A stretch of 64,000 nt of DNA from Phascolarctos cinereus. Its lineage: Eukaryota > Chordata > Mammalia > Diprotodontia > Phascolarctidae. The position numbers and the translations under genes are program-made. Positions 1 through 9,580 of the stretch are shown here, piece after piece. A model generated the notes under the pieces. That model saw only the letters and a list, made by a program, of their open reading frames with translations. It searched no databases and was not told where the DNA came from. Position 1 is the stretch's first letter. Each line of letters opens with the position of its first letter. The DNA lies in NCBI RefSeq assembly GCF_002099425.1, contig NW_018343982.1:7971501-8035500 (forward strand), given 5' to 3'.

Positions 1-50
1 CATCAATTTGGGCCTCAGTTTTCATATCTGTAAAATGAGGGGGTTAGATA
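1..50 (+). repeat. MIR-type SINE, 3' part, cut by window edge
   Basis: The stretch GCCTCAGTTTTCATATCTG followed by TAAAATGAGG is the familiar MIR CORE segment. The 5' part lies outside the window. Confidence 0.7.
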
Positions 51-640
51 ATATATCTATGAGCAGGAGTGTGCTAGTAAATGTTTAAAAACTGAATCTC
101 TAAAGATGCAGTATATACTTTTAAGCTTGATCTTCGTTAATATTTTCTCTATTACTTTCTTAAACCTAGACAATTAATAAAATAATTCAAGCCCTGATTT
201 GTATATTTGCCATTTCCACGGTGCAAATATTTGCTCCCTCCCGCTGAAAATTGAATAGCTCTCAGGAGCTTGATTCTTTATGTAAAGCTGACTCTTTATG
301 TAAAGCACTTTTCTACTCTTAATCCTGTGATCTTATGACCTCCCTTAGTATAGGCAGTCACAAATCCTAAGTACATTTCCCTTAGTGACTACAAGGGTCC
401 CTCTTCTCTGCTCCAGCTACTTTTTTAGCCCTGCATAGACAAGTATCTGTCACTGCTGTTCTCCATGATACACAAAGGCATAGATCATAGAACCCCAGAT
501 AAGCCCCAGAAATGGAATTCAGATCAACAGTTGCATTGGGGGGAAAGGGGATGACTTGTAATGAAATAAGCTGTTTTGACATTTTTTATCAATGACTTGG
601 ATAAAGTCACTGATTCATTACATATTTTGCATGTAATTAT
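51..640. other. No gene seen; unassigned sequence
   Basis: AT-rich sequence with only short chance reading frames. I recognise no repeat family here and see no splice or promoter arrangement. Confidence 0.5.
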
Positions 641-778
641 GTGAGTACATGTTGCTTTCCCCCAGTAGAATTCAAGCAGTCTCCTGGAGAGCAGGGAATG
701 TTTTGGTCTCTGAATGCCTAAGGCCTAGAGCAGCACCTAGCACAGAGCAGGCCTTCAACAAATGTTTGTTTGAATGGC
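641..778 (+). repeat. L2 LINE 3' end
   Basis: The order GAGAGCAGGGAATG, then CAGCACCTAGCACAG, then CAACAAATGTTTG matches the L2 3' end (consensus CTTGAGGGCAGGGA, CTAGCACAGTGCCTGG, AATAAATGCTTGTTG). It is an old, diverged 3' fragment. Confidence 0.7.
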
Positions 779-1080
779 ACTGGATTTTTATTAAAAGGAA
801 GAAGAGTACCAGAGAGCACCAGGAAGACTTGCATGGAAGCAAAGACATTTTAGCTGAACCTTGAAAGATGGGTAGAAATTAGATGGGCTTTGCTAGGAAA
901 GAAAAACATAAAAAGTGAGTAAAATCTGCAACATAAAATGGAATGAGCTTTAAAGCTTTCAGAACTTATTTATGTAAGACAATACATGAATAATTTTCAA
1001 TTAAGCATTTTTCTAAGAGCAAAAGAAATTCTTGTTTCCTCTTAAAACAATTAGGTTTTAGCTTAGATGGTACAAAGACT
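779..1080. other. No gene seen; possible weak L3/CR1 antisense trace
   Basis: The stretch around 800-890 (GCTGAACCTTGAAAGATGG) vaguely resembles the antisense 3' region of L3-type elements seen elsewhere in the window. The rest is unassigned AT-rich sequence. Confidence 0.35.
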
Positions 1081-1150
1081 ATGCAATTCAGCACCTAGCA
1101 CAAAGTTTTGCCTAAAGTAAGGATCTAGTCAACAAATATTTGTTCATGAA
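1081..1150 (+). repeat. L2 LINE 3' end, short fragment
   Basis: CAGCACCTAGCACAAAG is followed by GTCAACAAATATTTGTT, the terminal L2 signature. Confidence 0.55.
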
Positions 1151-1174
1151 ATTATGTATTTAGAACTATAATGG

Positions 1175-1345
1175 AACATTAAAGATTACTCCAACCCATT
1201 CACTTTACAGATGAAGAAACTGAGGTCCAAAAGGTCAAATGACTTGTTCAAAGTCACACAGGCAGTAAGTAGCAGAGCTGAGATCAAACCCAGGTCCTCT
1301 AACTTCAAATCCAGACCTCTCTCCTCCAGCAATTTACTTAAACAA
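1175..1345 (-). repeat. MIR/THER-type SINE, antisense
   Basis: CAGATGAAGAAACTGAGG, then AAAGTCACACAGGCAGTAAG and AAACCCAGGTCCTCT are the reverse complement of the MIR body (tRNA-like B box and CORE). Confidence 0.75.
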
Positions 1346-1427
1346 AGGAACATCTTTTGATTTCTCAACAATTGATTTCAAATATGTGGAAAATTCATTC
1401 ACTGATTTCTAAGGAGGTACTACATAT

Positions 1428-1660
1428 GATGGGTCAGCTAGGAGGCACAGGAAGAGCTGAGTTCTAATCCAACCTCAGACATTTACTAGCTATGTAACCC
1501 TGGGCAAGTCACTTAACCCTGTTTGCCTGAGTCCCCTCATCTGTAAAACGAGTTGGAGAAAGAAATGGCAAACCATGCCAGCATCTTTCCCAAGAAAACC
1601 TCAAATGGGATCACGAAGAGCTAGACACCACTGAAAAAAACAACTAAACAACAACTACTG
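1428..1660 (+). mobile_element. Marsupial CORE-SINE with RTE-like 3' tail (type B)
   Basis: The head GGTCAGCTAGGAGGCACAG leads through a B-box region to the CORE (GGGCAAGTCACTTAACCC) and CATCTGTAAAACGAG. The 3' end reads AAATGGGATCACGAAGAGC and then an ACAACTAAACAACAAC tail. That end resembles the 3' terminus of RTE/BovB LINEs, so mobilisation by an RTE is likely. A few bases are missing from the head. Confidence 0.8.
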
Positions 1661-1846
1661 CATACTATAGGAAGGCTAGAGAACAGAAACTTTCATTTTA
1701 GATGTGAGAACCCATGCATACAGAAGAAAACCATCTCAGAACTGATAAGGAGATCAGTGGGAAAATTTTGGGATAAAACCAAAAATCCATAGACAGTGGT
1801 ACACATAACTTTTCAGAAACACAATTATCATCAGGAAATATTCTGA

Positions 1847-1850
<4 letters not shown>

Positions 1851-1892
<42 letters not shown>
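1851..1892. repeat. (CA)n microsatellite
   Basis: About 21 perfect CA units. Confidence 0.97.
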
Positions 1893-1893
<1 letters not shown>

Positions 1894-1904
1894 TTTAAGC
1901 TTTT

Positions 1905-2130
1905 AAGTCCGAGGTAGTGTATTCCCAGTAGAAAGAACACTGGGATTGAAGTCAGAAGATTTGGGTTCAAGTCCCTGCTCTGTCATATACTGCGACCACA
2001 GGTAAGTCATTTCACCTCTATAAACCTTGATTCCATTATCTTTAAAATGAGGGTATTGATCCCCACACTGCCAACCTCCTAGGATTGTGGTGAGAATTAA
2101 ACATAACTACGTATAAAAAGTTCTTTGTCA
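1905..2130 (+). repeat. MIR-type SINE, near full length
   Basis: Contains AGAACACTGGGATTGAAGTC, GGGTTCAAGTCCCTGCTCTG (B box), GGTAAGTCATTTCACCTCT, AAAATGAGGG and a 3' part with GATTGTGGTGAGAATTAAA, in MIR order. Confidence 0.8.
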
Positions 2131-2189
2131 TTTTTATAAATAAATAGAGCTATTTTCTCTTTCTCTTTTATAGACATGGGCTCTATAAT

Positions 2190-2753
2190 GCTTGTATTAA
2201 CCAATTAAATATGCTAGAGCTTAAGCTTCCTTTTCCACTGGGAAACCAGACAATTGAATAGCACGACAAGTACCTAATGAAGAGAATTTCTGATGCCCTG
2301 ATCTGCTTGATACACCAGTGATTCTTTGCAAAGTAAACTTTAGCTGAACTCAGAGATGCCTACCGCTGCTGAAACCAGTTTTGACCAGCTCAGAGAAAAA
2401 AAGCAAACATCAAAATCTTTGTTTCTGATTTATCTAAGGGTAAGCAGACATCTTGATTCCTGACATCTCAGGAGGAGCAATCCTCTTGCTTTATGATTTA
2501 TTGTATTTACAGAAATATTTTCCCTAGACTGCCACTTCCCCCCTGACTTCCCAATTTATTATGTTTCAAAAAGTATAAATACCTCACCTTTTACAATTCC
2601 CCTTCAAATAGATGTGAACATTGTCTCATTGTTTCAGCTTGCAAGCTTCTCCTTCTAAGGCAATAAATGCATTTATACTCTTTGTAAACTATGATCAGAC
2701 TCTGGTTCATTCCCAGTCCCCTTTTTGGACCTGGGGCTTCTTCCATTTTAACA
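2190..2753 (+). mobile_element. Probable solo LTR of an endogenous retrovirus-like element
   Basis: This fossil has LTR layout: a TATA-like TATAAAT at 2574-2580, a polyadenylation signal AATAAA at 2662-2667, and an end in TTTTAACA at 2753. No retroviral internal region adjoins it, so it is read as a solo LTR. The 5' boundary is uncertain (2,189-2,215). The family cannot be named by eye. It looks moderately old. Confidence 0.55.
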
Positions 2754-2799
2754 GTTCACAGCAGTATTTATTTTAACAATTTCCTCATCGCGTGGTTGT

Positions 2800-3040
2800 A
2801 CTGAGGCAAGTTCTTGGCATCAGAGGTCCTGAATTCAAGCACCATTTCTGATTTGCCATATGACATTGGGCATGTAACTTAATCTTTTTATACCTCAGTT
2901 TCCTCTTATGTAAAGCAGGAATAACATGATTTACCATATATAAACCTCACTAAATCTTTGTGAGGATAAACTATAAACATTAAAGAGCTATGTAAATAAA
3001 TGTACACTGTTGTTACTGTGATTACTGTCATTACCATCAT
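2800..3040 (+). repeat. MIR-type SINE
   Basis: Decayed MIR: GTACTGAGGCAAGTTCTTGG head, CTGAATTCAAGCACC (B box), ACCTCAGTTTCCTCTTATG, then TTTGTGAGGATAAACTAT and the GAGCTATGTAAATAAATG end. Confidence 0.65.
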
Positions 3041-3844
3041 CATGACCATTTACTCTTCCTACTATGCACAACACCATAACCTCTGAAGAATTAAAACTAT
3101 ATATGAACAAAAGAGTAAGAAAGAGGTGCATAGTAAGCCTAAGTAGGCTATGGCCTACTTCTGATAATGACCTACATACAAGAAGGAACTTCAGGCATAT
3201 CTAGGAAATGAAAAAAGAGGAAGGTCAGTAGTACCAATACCCAGAAGAAAGAAAGAAGAAAAAAAAAAGAGGAAGATTACTAGAATGGCAAGATTCTCTA
3301 TGGAGAATTTATGAGAGAATATGAATAAAAACTGTTAGTATGCAAAGGTATACATGAATTGAAGCCTGAATTCATTCAGATAAAATTATGAAACCTTTGA
3401 GGCATATTAGTAACACTCTAAAGTTTAAAGAAAAACAAAACCTCAATTCTCATTAGCTCATTTCTTAAAATCAAAGTGTCTGAAAATGTCATAATTTATT
3501 AGCAAGAGTTACATTTGATTTGGGGGCTTGGGGGATTGTTTTTGATCTTTGTTTCGTTTTGCTGTGTGTCCAATATTTATGACAAGTAGAAAGGTACCAA
3601 AGAGATATGTAGGAATGGATTTGAATTATGTCATCATTAGCAAATGCTACAGGCTCTGCTTTGCCACAGCAATAAGCCCGTGACAAAGTAATGGTCTTTG
3701 TGAGGAAAAGAAGGCTCCATTTTGTGTAATTCCTTCTCAAGATCACTGAGATTTTGTTTTGAAGAATCATATCTACCAAAAGTCTTCCATACATGCTGGA
3801 ACTTTTTTTTTTAAACAAGAAATCAGTCACAATTGTTTGTTAAT
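3041..3844. other. No gene seen; unassigned sequence
   Basis: Includes a purine-rich patch near 3240-3275. A 113-codon reverse-strand frame at 3489-3830 has low-complexity composition and no recognisable domain, so I treat it as chance. Confidence 0.45.
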
Positions 3845-3988
3845 TGCCTTCTGTATTTCAACCTCCATAGTAGATACTATGGGTACAAACTAAGTTTAAA
3901 AAGTCCCTCCCCTCAAGCATGTTATATTTTTCTTTGGGGAATTAGCATATTCATAGGAAAACATATTCAAGATAGACATATTCATGTT

Positions 3989-3993
<5 letters not shown>

Positions 3994-4037
<44 letters not shown>

Positions 4038-4062
4038 ATATATACACATACATACATATGTA
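3994..4062. repeat. (TA)n(TG)n compound microsatellite
   Basis: A TATATA run passes into TGTGTG and back to TATATACACATACATACATA just upstream of a SINE. Confidence 0.95.
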
Positions 4063-4092
4063 AAACACAGTTATTTGAAACTGGAGAAAACT

Positions 4093-4250
4093 GGGGGCAG
4101 CTAGGTGGTACAGTGGATAGAGCACCGGCCCTGGATTCAGGAGGACCTGAGTTCAAATCTGTCCTCGGACACATAACACTTACTAGCAGTGTGAGCCTGG
4201 GCAAGTCACTTAACCCCATTGCCTAGCCAAAAAATATTTACAAAGAAAAA
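4093..4250 (+). mobile_element. Marsupial CORE-SINE, poly(A)-type (type A), with target-site duplication
   Basis: Head GGGGGCAGCTAGGTGGTACAG, B box GAGTTCAAATCTG, CORE GGGCAAGTCACTTAACCCC, end ATTGCCTAGCC plus an A-rich tail. It is flanked by GAAACTGGAGAAAACT (4077-4092) and GAAATTGGAGAAAACT (4251-4266), a 16-base duplication with one mismatch. This supports L1-type insertion at low age. Confidence 0.92.
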
Positions 4251-4889
4251 GAAATTGGAGAAAACTAATAACTGGTGGAATCAGCAAAGGCCTCCTGAAG
4301 AAAGTGACATGTGAGCTGACTGTTGAAAGGAGAATGTCTAAGAGAAAGAAGTGAGGAAGAAGAGCATTTCAGGCATGGGGACAGACTGAGTCATAACATG
4401 GAGGTGGGAGATGGAATATTGTGTCTGGGAAATAGCAAGCATGACAGTTTGACTGTCACATAGCATGTGTGAGGGGGAGGAATGTGGAATAAGTACAAAA
4501 TGATAAACTGGATCCAGCTTGTGAAAAGCTTTTAATACCAGAGGAGTTTGGTTTTTCCTCTGTTTATTTGTTTTTTTTTCCCTAAAGGCAACTGGGAGCC
4601 ATTGAAGCATCTTGAGCAGAAGAGTTATGGCATGGTCACACCTGCACTTTAGGAATATCAGGTAGAGAGCTGTGAAGAAGAGAGGTATGATGGGAGGAAG
4701 AAACCAATTAGGAGACTTGCAGTAATCCAGGTAGGAAGTAATGGGGACCTGGGCTATGGTGGGTGTGCTTTGAGTAAAGAAAGAATTCAAAAGATGTTGA
4801 GATAGTGAAATCAACAAGATTTGGCAACTGATTAGGGAAGAAAGTGAAGAAGAGTGAAGAGTTGAACTCTAAACATCCATTTAAGGAGA

Positions 4890-5165
4890 GAGAAAAAGCT
4901 CAGATCAAACATCCCCTCGTTTCACCCCCGGCTGCTCTGCTTTGAGAAGCCTCTGACTCATGCCTTCATCATGCTCTGACACTGGCACTTCTCCTCCCCA
5001 AACCTCTCCTTTTTACCTTCCTTGTGTATGTAGTCTTCCCTCATTAGATTATCAGTTCCTCTAGGGCAGGGATTACCTTTCTTTCTTTTCTATTTGTATC
5101 CTCAGCATCTAACACTCTTCTTGGCACATAGGTGCTCAGTAAATGTTTATTGACTGAATGGTGAT
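4890..5165 (+). repeat. L2 LINE 3' end inserted in the L3 relic
   Basis: TTCCTCTAGGGCAGGGATTA, GTATCCTCAGCATCTAACAC, CTTGGCACATAGGTGCTCAG and TAAATGTTTATTGACTGAAT form a good L2 3' end. The flanking antisense L3 sequence resumes on both sides. Confidence 0.8.
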
Positions 5166-5444
5166 TCCATTGACACAAATAAAAAAGGGGGGGAAAGTAT
5201 GATTTTAGGGGGGAAGACGATGAATTCTGTTTTGTACATTTTAAGTTTGAGATGTCTGTGGGACATTCAAGTAAAGATCCCAGCTAGAGAGGCAGAAATA
5301 GAACTCAGGGGATATGTGGGCTAGATAACAAGATTTGGGAGTTATCTGCATAGAGTTGGTAGTGGAATCGTCTCTATTAACTATGCAGAAAGTAGAAATA
5401 CACAGAATAGGGAAGTAAGAGCAGGTGACAGAGGAAGAATATGA

Positions 5445-5720
5445 TTCAATTCAACAAGAATTTATTAAGTGCAAACTATATGCTAGACGCTGAGGATACT
5501 AAGACAACTATATTCTGTTGTGGGGGATACAATATGAATGTACGTAATTAAGTACAAAATAGTTACAAAATAAATAATTCCAGGGGAAAGACAATAGCAA
5601 TCATAGGATATAAAGCCTAGAAATACAAAGAGGAAAAGCAAAGAGAGTCCCTGCCTTCAAGATGCTTACATTTTAATGAGGGAGGATAACACACTTCATG
5701 GTCAGGGAAGGGCACTTTGG
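5445..5720 (-). repeat. L3/L2-type 3' end, antisense
   Basis: TTCAACAAGAATTTATTAAG, TATGCTAGACGCTGAGGATA and CTGCCTTCAAGATGCTTACA are the reverse complement of the 3' region found in other L3-type copies here. Confidence 0.65.
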
Positions 5721-5724
5721 TCAA

Positions 5725-5880
5725 GAAAGTTACAGGTATGCTGAGGTAACCATTGCCCATCTTTGGAGAATTTCATTAAAAGGCTGGATGGCCACTGGTC
5801 AGGGACGTTACAGTGGGGATTTCTTTCATATATAAATTGAGTTAGACGGCCACTGAGATTCTTTCCAACTCTTAACTCAA
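5725..5880 (+). repeat. CR1-type 3' end fragment
   Basis: AAAAGGCTGGATGGCCACTG, GTCAGGGACGTTACAGTGG and GAGTTAGACGGCCACTGAG, ending TTCTTTCCAACTCT, follow the CR1 3' end order (compare 19,535-19,715 and 58,600-58,745). Confidence 0.6.
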
Positions 5881-6130
5881 TTCAGTTAACATTTATTAAG
5901 CACCTGCCTTGTGCCAGATACTGTGCTAAGCACTAAGAGATACAAATGAGAGAAAGAAAATGCCTGCCCTCAAGGAACTTATTACCTAATGGAGGAAGAT
6001 CACACACAAAAGGAAGCTGAAAGCAAGTTGGGGACTGGGGAAGATACCAGGGTGGAGCCAGCATAGGAATAAGACATTCCGTGGAGTCCAAATCAAGCAT
6101 TACTACTGTTGGAAAGTGGAGCATTACCTG
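5880..6130 (-). repeat. L3/L2-type 3' end, antisense, second copy
   Basis: CATTTATTAAGCACCTGCC, TGCCAGATACTGTGCTAAGC and CTGCCCTCAAGGAACTTATT give the antisense LINE 3' signature. Confidence 0.65.
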
Positions 6131-6892
6131 GAAAGTTCTGAAAGTTCAGAGCCCTCTCTAAAGGAAGGCTTTGGGAAAAGTTTAATGAATGCTCCACCTT
6201 CTAGCTCTCCAATCAGAAGAGAGAGGCCACTGAGGAGTTGAAAAAGTGCTGAGCATCAAAAAATCAAAAAGCACGATGATAATATTTCAAATGATCGGCT
6301 TATCCTTGATGGGGCCTCAGGTTCCATGGATAAATAAATTCTGTCATAATATGATTTTGATCATGAATCTGCGGGAGCTGATGAGATTACTGAGAATGTA
6401 GAGAAAGAAAAGGAGAGCATGTAGGGCCTACCCATGAACAGGAGTCTGAAAATGGATGGTGAACCTGCAAAAGAGAATGACAAGATATAGTTGAACAGGG
6501 AGAACATAAACCATGACAGAACACTGTTATGAAAAACTCAGGGAGGAGAGAATATCCATGAAGAAAAAGCAGTCAAAAAGGTAAAAGGCTACCTTGTCAA
6601 ATTCCTCAGGAAGGATGAGGGCTGAGCAAAAGCCAATTGATTTAACAGTTAGAAGATCACTGGTGGGTGACCTTGTAGAAAGTAACTTCAATTGAATGGT
6701 AGGAATGGAAGCAAGATTAAAAAGGTGAGAGGGAGGTGAGAAAGTGGAAGCATTGAATGTAGACTATTTTCCCAAGAGTTTCACAGTGAAAAGGAGATAT
6801 ATTGCATAATAACTTGAGGGAATGGTAAGGTCAGGTGAAGCTGTTGTTGTTGTTGTTTTGCTTTGGTTTTTTGTTTAAGGATGAAGAAGATC

Positions 6893-8040
6893 TAGGCATC
6901 TCCAATGCATTGTTGACATCTCCTGAATACTGTCTCCTATCTGAGATTCAATGATATTCCTCTTGATTCTCCTTCTATTTGTCTGACTCCTCCTCTGTCT
7001 CCTTTGAGTGGTCATTATTTATTCCATGCCCTTGACTGTAGGAGTATCATCACAAGGCTCTCTCCTGGGCCTTATTCTCTTCTTTCTATATACTTTCTCA
7101 CCTCCTGGCCTTATCTGTTTACATGGGATTGTTTATCATCTATATAGAGATGCCTTCCAGATCTATATATCCAATCCTAATCTCTCTTCTGAGCTGCAGT
7201 CCTACATCAACTGCCTATTACACATTTCAAACTGTATATCTTATAGATATCTCAATTCCAACATGTCCAGAATAGAACCCATTAGCTTTCCCTCTAAATT
7301 TACTTCTTTTCCAAACTCCCTGTTTTTTGTTAAGCTCACAACCTTCTGTCCAGTCAACCAGGTTTACAGCCTGTTAATATGATCCTCAACTCTTCATTCA
7401 CCACCACCTCACAAATTAAATCACTTACCAAATATTGTCGTGTCTACCTTCACAGCATCTCTTGCATTCATTCTGTTTTATCTATTCACCCAGCCATTGG
7501 ACTTCAAGCCCTGGACTCCAGTCACCTGGACTATTATAATAGCCTCCTGACTGTTTTCCTTGCCATAAGTCTCTCCTTACTCAATTCATCTTCCACAAAG
7601 CTGCCAACATGATTTTTCCTGAGCACATCTTTCCATATCAGTCCTCTATTCAATAAACTCCAATGGCTGCTACTCACCTCTAGAATCAAATGTATTGAAA
7701 CTTTCTTTACAACTTGGTTCCATTCAATTTTTCTGGCCTTTTCCCATGGTATTCCCCTCCACTCTCTCTATAACATACCCACACTGACTTTACTGTTCTT
7801 CCTAAATGTCACTCAAACTCTCCTCTTCAAACCTTTTCACTGACTATGTGCAGTGCCTTGAATGTATTCTTTTATCACTTCCACCTTTAGAATCACTACT
7901 TACCTTCAAGATGCAGCTCAAACACTAGCTTCTACATGAAGCTAGAACTTCCTAGCTGTTAGCTCAAGCACTGACTTCTACATGAAGCTACAACTTCCTG
8001 GTTATTTCCTCCTCCCTTTCCCCCTCATACCTTGTATCTC
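6893..8040 (+). mobile_element. L3/CR1-type LINE relic, forward strand, RT to 3' end
   Basis: Frames at 7008-7382 and 7379-7612 give GVSSQGSLLGLILFFLY, a decayed version of the reverse transcriptase GVPQGSVLGPLLF block. They continue with YRDAFQIYISNPNLSSELQ, which aligns to DDTQLYIS-type sequence of L3/CR1 (the catalytic Asp pair is lost), and LDYYNSLLTVFLAISLSLLN near the C terminus. The 3' part (7,620-8,040) keeps coding-like homology but is broken by stops and shifts. It faces away from the reverse-strand L3 relic just to its left. Confidence 0.75.
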
Positions 8041-8049
8041 TTTTTTTTA

Positions 8050-8300
8050 TATGTTCTATACATGCAGAGAGGCAGGATGGAGGATCTAACCTTGACACCA
8101 AGAAGAGCTGGTTTGTACCCCCTTCTCTGACACACACTGGCTATGTAACCCTGGGCAAATCATTTAACCTTTCTAAGGTTTCTAAGGCTCTAAGAGAATA
8201 AATTGCAGAAATGGTGCCAAGCTGCATTGTTAGAAGGAGTTTCCTTGGTAGGGAAAGTTTCCTATACCAGTACAATCTCAGGTTCAGTCCTTGTCCCAAT
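8050..8300 (+). repeat. tRNA-derived SINE of MIR/CORE group
   Basis: GGAGGATCTAACCTTGACAC, GACACACACTGGCTATGTAA and CCTGGGCAAATCATTTAACC are followed by AAATTGCAGAAATGGTGCC and GGAGTTTCCTTGGTAGGGA. This 3' half differs from classic MIR and is a distinct marsupial-type CORE-SINE that I cannot name. Confidence 0.65.
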
Positions 8301-8363
8301 CCTATCTGTGCATAGTTATATATGGCCATGTTTTTCTCCCCCAATAGAATGTAAGCTTCTTTT

Positions 8364-8403
8364 GTGAGTGTGTGTGTCTGTGTGCGCACGTGCGCGTGCA
8401 CGC

Positions 8404-8436
<33 letters not shown>
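8364..8436. repeat. Alternating purine-pyrimidine (TG)n/(CG) tract
   Basis: A TG repeat contains an inner GTGCGCACGTGCGCGTGCAC segment. Alternating purine-pyrimidine holds over most of about 70 bases, the composition that favours Z-DNA. CpGs are otherwise rare in this neighbourhood. Confidence 0.9.
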
Positions 8437-8437
<1 letters not shown>

Positions 8438-8490
8438 GCAACCAAGATTAAGTGACTTGCCCTGGTTCACATAGCTAATAAGTGTCAAGT
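8437..8490 (-). repeat. Type A SINE fragment, antisense
   Basis: GCAACCAAGATTAAGTGACT, TGCCCTGGTTCACATAGCTA and AATAAGTGTCAAGTGTCT are the reverse complement of the 3' half of the marsupial SINE. Confidence 0.65.
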
Positions 8491-8689
8491 GTCTAGAATG
8501 TAGGCTTCTTGAGGGCAGAGGCTATTTCACTTTTGTCATTGTATCTCCAGTACCTAGCATAGAACCTGCCACACAGAAGAAATCCATAAATTCTTCTGGA
8601 CTGATTAATTGATTGATTCACTTGAAGAGTCAGGGAAGAAACCAAACTAGATTATTACAGATACTTCATAACAAGAAAGAGAAAGCAAG

Positions 8690-8935
8690 GAAGCACTTGT
8701 AAAATGCCTATGCCAGTTACAATGTTAAGCACTTTACGAATATTACCGCATTTGGTCCTCACAACTGCCTGTAAAGTAGGTGCTATTACTCCCATTTTTC
8801 AGATGAGGAAACAGAGGCAAACAGACTTAAATGACTTGATCAGAGTCACACAACTAGTTAGGAGACTGTGGCCAGATCTGAACTCAGGTCTTCCTGACTC
8901 TAGGCCCAGTACTATATTCACTATGTCACTTAGCT
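8690..8935 (-). repeat. MIR-type SINE, antisense
   Basis: TTACAATGTTAAGCACTTTA, CATTTTTCAGATGAGGAAAC, AGAGTCACACAACTAGTTAG and CTGAACTCAGGTCTTCCTG, ending CACTATGTCACTTAGC: a nearly complete antisense copy. Confidence 0.8.
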
Positions 8936-9057
8936 ACACAAAACAATGTAATATACATGTCCCAAGTAAAGCTATAAAAGGAGACTTTTGTGAGAGGCTG
9001 TTTACTACTTGCAATGTTGTCAGCCTTGTCTCATTTTATAGAGAAACATAACCTTAA

Positions 9058-9580
9058 GTTTGCGCATTTGCCTCTTCAATCATGTCATTTTCTTAATAAA
9101 AACCTCTAATAGATCTCCAGTGTCTATACGATAAAGTCTAAATGTTTTATCTGGCATTCAAGGCCCAACACAATCTTTATATTCTACTATTCACTAACAT
9201 ATACCTTGCAACTCCAGCCATAATGAATACCGTACTTTAAACACATCTTATAAAATTGCTTTTAACGCTAAAGTTCCATGATTTTATGATTTTCCACTTG
9301 ACTTTTTATTTATGCTTCCCATCCCACCTAGAAAATTCTCCTTTCCAAATACTGTTTTAAAAGCTCACTTCAGATCCCACCTCCTCCCTAAATACTCCTG
9401 CCCACAGTAAGCTCTCCCATCTCAGAATTCTGGTAATACTCATTGGTGCCTGTACAAGCCTTATTTGCCCAACTAAACTGTAATCTCCTTGGGGGGAAGA
9501 ACGGGATCTTGAACTTTTCTATGTATCCCATGTCATTCATCACTCAGTATTGTACACAGATGGCCCAAAATCATAATATC
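9058..9580 (+). repeat. L2 LINE, C-terminal ORF2 and 3' end
   Basis: The order TAATAGATCTCCAGTGTC, CTGGCATTCAAGGCCCAAC, AACTCCAGCCATAATGAATA, CACTTCAGATCCCACCTCCT and ACTGTAATCTCCTTGGGGG matches the last ~500 bases of L2. It is non-coding now. Confidence 0.7.

Larger units (their letters stand above)
3845..6838 (-). mobile_element. L3/CR1-type LINE relic, reverse strand, interrupted several times
   Basis: Read on the minus strand, pieces at 3845-3990, 4267-4890, 5170-5450 and 6350-6838 follow the order of one L3/L2-like (CR1 superfamily) LINE. The clearest coding trace is at about 4480-4760, where the frame gives LDYCKSPN, CRCDHAITLLLKMLQWLPVAF and then KAFHKLDPVYH, matching the C-terminal half of CR1/L2 ORF2. 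The 6470-6838 piece corresponds to the region just 5' of the reverse transcriptase core. Later insertions are a microsatellite plus SINE (about 3994-4250), an L2 end (4890-5165) and other L3/CR1 ends (5445-6120). The coding capacity is destroyed. Confidence 0.7.
8341..8620 (+). repeat. L2 3' end, interrupted
   Basis: AGAATGTAAGCTTCTTTTGT before and AGAATGTAGGCTTCTTGAGG after an inserted microsatellite/SINE piece, then GTACCTAGCATAGAACCTG: an L2 terminus split by later sequence. Confidence 0.6.

Noticed and set aside
3833-4226. Overlapping frames on both strands around 4 kb rich in Tyr, Ile, His and Thr
   Set aside because: They are translations of the TA/TG microsatellite and the adjoining SINE.
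4093-4250. tRNA gene
   Set aside because: The A/B-box-like words belong to a tRNA-derived SINE head. No cloverleaf can be drawn and the element ends in poly(A).
4338-4817. 159-codon reverse frame as a gene
   Set aside because: Its sequence matches the C-terminal part of CR1/L3 ORF2, and it carries a low-complexity insertion (EKKTNKQRKNQT).
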